From Armatimonadota bacterium (lineage in GTDB: Bacteria; Armatimonadota; Zipacnadia; Zipacnadales; VGFC01), in the NCBI GenBank assembly GCA_016869015.1, contig VGFB01000002.1, forward strand, positions 1-25,373: a stretch of 25,373 nt of DNA, read 5' to 3'. The notes below the pieces were generated by a model. It saw only the letters and a program-made list of their open reading frames with translations, searched no databases and had not been told where the DNA came from. Below are positions 21,209-25,373 of the stretch, piece by piece; within the stretch, counting starts at the first letter, position 1; every line of letters starts with the position of its first letter. The position numbers were made by a program, and so were the translations under genes.

Positions 21209-22563
21209 AGCGCGACACCCTCGACCGTCGCTCCTTCCTTCGGGCCTCCGCCTCGGCAGCTGGCGCCACCGCAGCCCTCGCGTCGGGAGCTCGCCTGGCT
21301 CGCGCGGCGGAGCCGCGCCCCAACTTCCTCCTCGTCCTCTGCGACCAGATGAACCTGGACGCGATGTCGCATCTCGGCAACCCGCATGTGCGGACCCCGA
21401 ATCTCGACCGCCTCGCTCAGCGCGGCGTCACCTTCATGGAGTCTCACAGCACCAGCCCCGTGTGCTCGCCCGCCAGAAGCAGCCTCGTCACCGGGCGCAT
21501 GCCGGTCGAGACCGGGGTCGTCCACAACGATCTCCCCATCCGCCCGGGGATGCCGAACCTCGGCGAGTGGCTGCGCGATCGGGCCGGCTACGAGACCGTC
21601 TACTGCGGCAAGTGGCACCTCCCGCAGGGCTATGCCTACGCCGGCATGCCAGGCTTCCGCGCCCTCCCCACGGGCAGCGGCCAGGGCGCGCTCGACGACG
21701 CCTGGGTCTCGCGCACCTGCGAGGCATACCTCCGCAACCGCGGACGGAAGCGGGACGAGCCGTTTCTGCTCGTCGCCTCCTTCATGCAGCCTCACGACAT
21801 CTGCTACTGGATGATCGGTCCGGAGACGCTCGTGCCTGGCGAGATGCCCTTCCCGGCCCTCGTGGATGAACTCCCGGCGCTTCCGCCCAATCACAAGAGC
21901 TTCCCGGACGGTCCGCCGCAGGTCGGCACCGGCTACCCGAACTTCGACACCGACCTTCGCTGGCGGTACTACCTCTACTGTTACTACCGCATGGTTGAGA
22001 TGCTCGACAGTGACGTGGGTCGGCTGCTCGATGCGCTGGAGCAGACGGACCTTGCGGATGACACGGTCGTCGTCTTCACCGCCGACCACGGCGAGGGCGC
22101 CGGTCGGCACAGCAACGTGCAGAAGTGGCATCCTTACGATGAGTCGATGAAGGTGCCGATGCTCTGCACGTGTCCCTCCCGCGTCCGGCCCGGCCTCATC
22201 GATCGCACGCACCTGGTCTCGGGGCTGGACGTAACGAGCACGTTCTGCGACTACGCCGGAATCGAGCCGCCGCCCAACGCCCGCGGCCTGAGCCTCCGCC
22301 CGCTCCTGGAGGGCCGCACACCCGAGTGGCGCGATCACCTCGTCTGCGACTGGAAGGCGGAGGGGAAGATCGTCCGCACGCCCCAGTACAAGCTCGTCAC
22401 CTACGCCAACGAACCGCAGGTGCAGCTCTTCGACATGCAGCAGGACCCGTGGGAGATGACCAACCTCGCCGGCGACGCGCGCCTCGCAGGAACCATCGAG
22501 GACCATCGGAGACTCCTGCGCGACTGGACGAGCCGCCTCGACCCGGCACCCGCGCCGGGATAG
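21205..22563 (+). CDS. Tat-exported sulfatase
   Basis: A 452-residue type I sulfatase. The N-terminus has a twin-arginine signal, DRRSFLRASA at residues 7-16, so it is exported folded. The sulfatase signature is SPVCSPARSSLVTGR: Cys87 would be converted to formylglycine and Arg91 is the conserved arginine. Other family elements are LLVLCDQMN near residues 43-50 (metal-binding Asp), YETVYCGKWHLP (Lys and His), and VVVFTADHGEGAGRH (Asp and His). It hydrolyses sulfate esters, probably of a polysaccharide, in the periplasm or outside. The formylglycine-generating enzyme is not in the window. The start is GTG 21205, coupled to the upstream gene. The downstream secreted protein follows after 11 bases. 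Confidence 0.92.
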   Translation: MKRDTLDRRSFLRASASAAGATAALASGARLARAAEPRPNFLLVLCDQMNLDAMSHLGNPHVRTPNLDRLAQRGVTFMESHSTSPVCSPARSSLVTGRMPVETGVVHNDLPIRPGMPNLGEWLRDRAGYETVYCGKWHLPQGYAYAGMPGFRALPTGSGQGALDDAWVSRTCEAYLRNRGRKRDEPFLLVASFMQPHDICYWMIGPETLVPGEMPFPALVDELPALPPNHKSFPDGPPQVGTGYPNFDTDLRWRYYLYCYYRMVEMLDSDVGRLLDALEQTDLADDTVVVFTADHGEGAGRHSNVQKWHPYDESMKVPMLCTCPSRVRPGLIDRTHLVSGLDVTSTFCDYAGIEPPPNARGLSLRPLLEGRTPEWRDHLVCDWKAEGKIVRTPQYKLVTYANEPQVQLFDMQQDPWEMTNLAGDARLAGTIEDHRRLLRDWTSRLDPAPAPG

Positions 22564-22574
22564 GGGGGATCAGG

Positions 22575-23177
22575 ATGGCACCGCTCCTGGCATGCCTGCT
22601 GCCTACGCTCGCGGCAGCAGCGCCCGTCGTACAGAACCCGAGCTTCGAGGCCGACCGGTACACGGCCTGGCCCGGCACTGCCGCGGCCAACGGGAAGGCG
22701 ATCACCGGCTGGACGTACACGGGCAACGCCGGCGTGAACCCCCTCTGGAAGGACCCCCAGGCGCAGAAAGGGCCCGATTCGCCCTTCCACGACAACGGCG
22801 CCGTACCGGAGGGCAGGCAACTCGCGTTCATCCAGGGGCCGGGTCGGCTCAGCCAGGTCGTGTCAGGGTTTGAGCGGGGCGGACGCTACATGGTGTTCCT
22901 CCGCGAGAACACCCGCCTTCAGCGCCAGGGCACCCAATGGCCGCGCGTCCAGGTCACCCTCGGCGGGGAACTGGTCGTCTCGGCACATGACGTGACGCCC
23001 ATCGCGAAGAAGGACGCCTTCGACGTGCCCTTCTACCGCGTCGAGAGCGCCGTCTTCGCTGCGCCGAGGGACGGCGAGTTCGAGCTGGTCATCGAGACAG
23101 TCCAGGAGTCTCGCACTACGACCATCCTGCTGGACGCCGTGGGGATCGCTCAGATCATCGAGGATGCCCAGCCGTAG
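22575..23177 (+). CDS. Secreted carbohydrate-binding-like beta-sandwich protein
   Basis: A 200-residue protein with a signal peptide (MAPLLACLLPTLAAAA, cleavage near residue 16). The mature part starts VVQNPSFEADRY, followed by ITGWTYTGNAGVNP, GRQLAFIQGPGRLSQVVSG and GGRYMVFLREN, and ends with ILLDAVGIAQI. This is the layout of DUF642- or CBM4/9-like jelly-roll domains, which open with N-P-S/G-F-E and end with a D-x-V segment. It probably binds glycan in the periplasm or at the cell surface and may help the adjacent sulfatase. ATG 22575 has AGG close upstream. The 3' end overlaps the antisense small ORF by 23 bases. Confidence 0.75.
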   Translation: MAPLLACLLPTLAAAAPVVQNPSFEADRYTAWPGTAAANGKAITGWTYTGNAGVNPLWKDPQAQKGPDSPFHDNGAVPEGRQLAFIQGPGRLSQVVSGFERGGRYMVFLRENTRLQRQGTQWPRVQVTLGGELVVSAHDVTPIAKKDAFDVPFYRVESAVFAAPRDGEFELVIETVQESRTTTILLDAVGIAQIIEDAQP

Positions 23178-23373
23178 AGCTGTCAGCGGGGCGCTTTGCG
23201 CGTGGCCGTTCCGGTGCCTTCAGGGCGTTCAGTCGCTCAATCCCCTCCGGCGTGAATAGCGACTCCACCCCGCCGAGCTCCGTCGTCGGGTACTCCAGAG
23301 AACCCGCCGCCGGTGGCGGGTCGCCGCCTGCCTTGGTGGGCTTGCGTGGACGAGACCGAGGTTTGCCGGGCAA
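23155..23373 (-). CDS. Small basic proline-rich protein, hypothetical
   Basis: A 72-residue protein: a Lys/Arg/Pro-rich N-terminus, then a possible helix VESLFTPEGIERLNALKAPE at about 36-55 and a basic tail. The family is unknown. Support for a real gene comes from a TTG start at 23373 preceded by GGGAG seven bases upstream and from G/C-biased third positions in the middle. It lies 67 bases after the antitoxin-like gene on the same strand and could be the third gene of that operon. It may also be spurious. Confidence 0.4.
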   Translation of the reverse strand: MPGKPRSRPRKPTKAGGDPPPAAGSLEYPTTELGGVESLFTPEGIERLNALKAPERPRAKRPADSSTAGHPR

Positions 23374-23440
23374 AACGGCGCTCCCATAGCAGCGGCAGGT
23401 GTCGAGCGGGGAAGGGCAGAGTACAGAGCCAGGCGGGGCC

Positions 23441-24010
23441 CTAAGGGTGCAGCAGCGACTGGGCTTCCTCCTCGCTGATCAAGCGCGCGTGTCGCGCCGC
23501 CAGCCAGCTTCCGACCCGGTCGGCGAGTTCCTTGGCCCGCCCTTTCAGGCCGCCCTTCGCGCGGCGGTGCCCCCCGTCTGAGAGACGCGCCTGCAGGCTG
23601 CTGGCGATGCCCTCGGCCTCCGCGCGGCTCGCCACGATCAGGCCGACGGTAAGCTCGGGCGGCAGACTTCCGGAGGCGCCGCAGTGGAAGACTGCTCGAC
23701 GGTACTCCAGACCATAGCCGTCCAACCCCCGAAGTACCTCGCCGAACAACGGAACCGGATCGTAGCCCGCCTCGTGAGGGAGCGGACCGACCGTGAAGTG
23801 CACGGCCACTGGTGCCCACTCAGGGGACGCCCCTGGCCCGGCTTCCAGGCGGACGTTCACGAGCAGATCCGACTGCTCCGACTCCATGAGCGAAGCGAGA
23901 CTGACCTCGGGGCCCCCGAAATACTCATCTGGGTCGTGGGTGTCCCAGAACTCGATCTCCTCTGCCTCACTCCGGAAGACCGGAAGCAGCCGTCTCGCCT
24001 GTTGTTCCAT
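23441..24010 (-). CDS. CopG/BrnA-type antitoxin with long C-terminal extension
   Basis: A 189-residue protein. Residues about 9-31 (LPVFRSEAEEIEFWDTHDPD and the following EYF) match the N-terminal signature of CopG-type antitoxins that pair with BrnT-like toxins. In the usual family a short ribbon-helix-helix follows and the protein is about 70-100 residues. Here about 110 residues of alternating strands follow (LLVNVRLEAG, VAVHFTVGPLP, LEYRRAVFHCG, LTVGLIVASR), and then a basic helical tail (HRRAKGGLKGRAKELADRV). The extension is not familiar to me. ATG 24010 begins 11 bases after the toxin stop; an ORF extension upstream to 24091 overlaps the toxin gene and is unlikely to be used. Confidence 0.65.
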   Translation of the reverse strand: MEQQARRLLPVFRSEAEEIEFWDTHDPDEYFGGPEVSLASLMESEQSDLLVNVRLEAGPGASPEWAPVAVHFTVGPLPHEAGYDPVPLFGEVLRGLDGYGLEYRRAVFHCGASGSLPPELTVGLIVASRAEAEGIASSLQARLSDGGHRRAKGGLKGRAKELADRVGSWLAARHARLISEEEAQSLLHP

Positions 24011-24020
24011 GGCCCCGCCC

Positions 24021-24038
24021 GTCACCGCCGGCGGTGAC
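24021..24038. repeat. Perfect 18-base palindrome at the toxin-antitoxin junction
   Basis: GTCACCGCC (24021-24029) is followed directly by its inverse complement GGCGGTGAC (24030-24038). It covers the last codons and stop of the toxin gene and ends 11 bases before the antitoxin ATG. As DNA it could be an operator; as RNA it would form a hairpin next to the antitoxin ribosome binding region. Confidence 0.7.
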
Positions 24039-24345
24039 GTCTCCTTTGCTTCTGGCCGCGCGGCTCGAAGGCCGTGATGATCCGCATCCATCCGCCCTGG
24101 TCGCGGGCGACGATCACTTCCAGTCGTCTGCCACCGGATGTCAGACCGCAGGCCCGATAGCGACGTTGGCCCGATGGGCCACTCGTTGCCTGCTCGAGGT
24201 GCGGAGCCGAGCGCAACGCTTCCACGGCCTCTTCGTACTCCACGCCATGGTCGTCCGCCATGTGCTCCTTGGCGTGTCGGGATGCGAAGATGCGCTCAAA
24301 CCGAGGAGGCAGCGATGGCTCACTCCCTTCTCCGCGCCTAGCCAC
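24022..24345 (-). CDS. BrnT-like ribonuclease toxin
   Basis: A 107-residue protein resembling BrnT/RelE-fold toxins: FERIFASRHAKEHMADDHGV corresponds to the family's opening 'F-x-W-D-x-x-K-x-x-x-N-x-x-K-H-G-V', followed by EYEEAVEALRSAP, then YRACGLTSGGRRLEVIVARD, and finally MRIITAFEPRGQKQRRRHRR, matching the typical R-V-I-T-A-R-x-x-x-x-x-E-R-R ending. Toxins of this kind cleave RNA. The canonical W and some family residues are replaced, so activity is not assured. The start is GTG 24345, without a ribosome binding site. A promoter on the minus strand, TTGACA (24376-24371) with CATAAT (24355-24350) or TAATCT (24353-24348), places transcription start at or near the GTG. Toxin first, antitoxin second is the order in brnTA. 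Confidence 0.65.
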   Translation of the reverse strand: MARRGEGSEPSLPPRFERIFASRHAKEHMADDHGVEYEEAVEALRSAPHLEQATSGPSGQRRYRACGLTSGGRRLEVIVARDQGGWMRIITAFEPRGQKQRRRHRRR

Positions 24346-24347
24346 TC

Positions 24348-24376
24348 AGATTATGCCGCACACGAGGCCCTGTCAA
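24348..24376 (-). promoter_or_regulatory. Promoter of the toxin-antitoxin operon
   Basis: On the minus strand, a consensus TTGACA (24376-24371) is followed by TAATCT with a 17-base spacer, or by CATAAT with a 15-base spacer. Transcription would start at about 24343-24338, essentially at the GTG start codon of the toxin, implying a leaderless message or a start codon further in. Confidence 0.6.
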
Positions 24377-24422
24377 CCCTCCCAGAGGCCTCCTCCTCCC
24401 TCACGAACCGTCCCGCCGGCCC

Positions 24423-24833
24423 ATGGAATCCTCCCCGGAGCCTCGCCAGTCCGGCCTCTCGGTCCGCAGCATCCTGCTCGCGATGCTGTTCCTGGTCGTG
24501 GGCGCCTTGTGGGTCCGACAGGTCTCCCTCATCAGCTACACCTGTCGGGTCGCCGAGGGAACGCCCTCGGTCCCGGCGCTGACCGCCCTCGTTCTCCTCG
24601 GCGGGGTTGCCCTCGCCGCCGCCTTTGGCTAGCACACCTGGTTCGCGCTGTCTGTGGCCTGGTTTGCCAAGGTCCTCATTCTGCGCCTCGGCGGCGCGCG
24701 GCTCTACCGCACGGCAGCCCCAATCTTCCTCGGCCTCGCAGTGGGCCACTTCATCGTCGCCGGCGCCCTCTGGAGCCTCGTCGGCATGGTCAGCGAAGAC
24801 GCCGCCCGGCGGTACCTCGTGTGGTTCGCGTAG
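24423..24833 (+). pseudogene. Remnant of a DUF6785-like membrane protein, middle deleted
   Basis: Two fragments lie in one reading frame, joined around an in-frame TAG at 24630-24632. The first, 69 residues, has LSVRSILLAMLFLVVGALWV and a second hydrophobic stretch, as at the N-terminus of the large OPT-like DUF6785 membrane proteins. The second begins TWFALSVAWFAKVLILRLGG, continues RLYRTAAPIFLGLAVGHFIV and ends AGALWSLVGMVSED with a short tail, as at the C-terminus of that family. From memory, intact members exceed 600 residues; only about 135 remain here. The reading frame is preserved across the junction, so a single large deletion is the simplest explanation. The oxidoreductase downstream is a common partner of such genes. 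Confidence 0.65.
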
Positions 24834-24954
24834 CCGTCCGGCCCGGTCGCCGATCGAGGCTCCCGCCTGGTGACTCCTCCGCAGAGGACCTCCCGCCTCG
24901 TCGTCGAACCTCCCGCCTTGCCGTGGCTCCGCGATTCGAGGGAGGTCTCACCTC
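24834..24954. other. Intergenic spacer with short repeats
   Basis: The words CTCCCGCCT or CCTCCCGCCT recur at about 24859, 24889 and 24909, roughly 20-30 bases apart. A GGAGGT ribosome binding site at 24941-24946 serves the next gene. No promoter is clear. Confidence 0.4.
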
Positions 24955-25373
24955 ATGTCAGCCAACCAGCCGCTTTGCATCGGCCTGATCGGCGCCGGGT
25001 CGATGGCCCGAGCCCATGTCTACGCCCTCCGCGCCATTGAGGACGTCGAGGTCACCGCGATCTGCGACCCCGACGAGGACCGTGTCCGTCAGGTCGCGAG
25101 CGACCTGCGGATCCCCTTCGCCGCCGCACATCACGACGAGGTCATCGCGCGCGACGATGTCGATGCCGTGGTCGTGTCAAGCCCCGACTTCGCTCACGCC
25201 GAGCAGTCCGTCGCGGCCCTGCACGCGGGGAAGCACGTCCTGTGCGAGAAGCCGATGGTGCCGTCCCTCGACGAGTGCCGCGCGGTCGTTGAGGCGGCGG
25301 ACGCCAGCGACGCCCGGTTCATGATCGGCCAGGTCTGCCGCTTCTCGCCGGGGTTCATCATGGGCAAGAAGCT
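24955..25373 (+). CDS. Gfo/Idh/MocA family oxidoreductase (5' part)
   Basis: The first 139 codons of an NAD(P)-dependent oxidoreductase, cut by the window edge. The Rossmann dinucleotide-binding motif is GLIGAGSMA at residues 10-17, followed by VEVTAICDPDEDRV at the end of the second strand, DAVVVSSPDFAHAEQSVAAL, and the family hallmark HVLCEKPM with Lys99 of the EKP motif. Members oxidise or reduce sugars, inositols and related polyols. ATG 24955 has GGAGGT eight bases upstream. Together with the sulfatase and the binding-module gene, it suggests carbohydrate use, but the substrate cannot be read from this part. Confidence 0.92.
   Translation, partial: MSANQPLCIGLIGAGSMARAHVYALRAIEDVEVTAICDPDEDRVRQVASDLRIPFAAAHHDEVIARDDVDAVVVSSPDFAHAEQSVAALHAGKHVLCEKPMVPSLDECRAVVEAADASDARFMIGQVCRFSPGFIMGKK

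Overview
This is a gene-dense, very GC-rich stretch of a bacterial chromosome, probably from an uncultured member of the Armatimonadota / Planctomycetota / Hydrogenedentota type. That placement is an inference. It rests on the gene content (Tat-exported sulfatase and DUF362 proteins, a Gfo/Idh/MocA oxidoreductase, a relic of a DUF6785-type membrane protein, a pseudopilin cluster, a glycyl radical enzyme) and not on any marker gene. No rRNA, tRNA, CRISPR array or transposase was seen.

Layout. 1-452 has no gene and is packed with perfect stem-loops. 453-4898 holds a membrane-anchored TPR protein, an alpha/beta hydrolase and a DUF362 protein; the last two converge on a bidirectional terminator. 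4899-7803 is a plasmid-like replication and partition module: a lower-GC region with direct repeats, ParA, a coupled ribbon-helix-helix protein, a strong antisense promoter that probably makes a counter-transcribed RNA, and a phage-O-like replication initiator. 7876-8628 is a family 2 glycosyltransferase. Its 3' end overlaps, on the opposite strand, the last gene of a type IV pseudopilin operon (11421-8443). 11740-12738 is a pair of unrecognised genes.

12751-19012 is the most interesting block. It is a compact leftward operon encoding a double-headed ModA-like binding protein, a ModB-like permease, a ModC-like ATPase, a glycyl radical enzyme of unassigned substrate and its radical-SAM activase. 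Genes abut or overlap by 4 bases, apart from a 60-base gap before the glycyl radical enzyme. This suggests an anaerobic catabolic system with its own importer.

19170-23177 runs rightward: an AAA/DUF4143 ATPase with its own near-consensus promoter, an unknown beta-rich protein translationally coupled to a Tat-exported sulfatase, and a secreted carbohydrate-binding-like protein. 23155-24345 runs leftward: a BrnT-like toxin, a CopG-type antitoxin with an unusual long C-terminal extension, and a small basic protein. 24423-24833 is the in-frame remnant of a large membrane protein that lost its middle. The window ends inside a Gfo/Idh/MocA oxidoreductase.

All product names come from reading motifs by eye; no database search was run.
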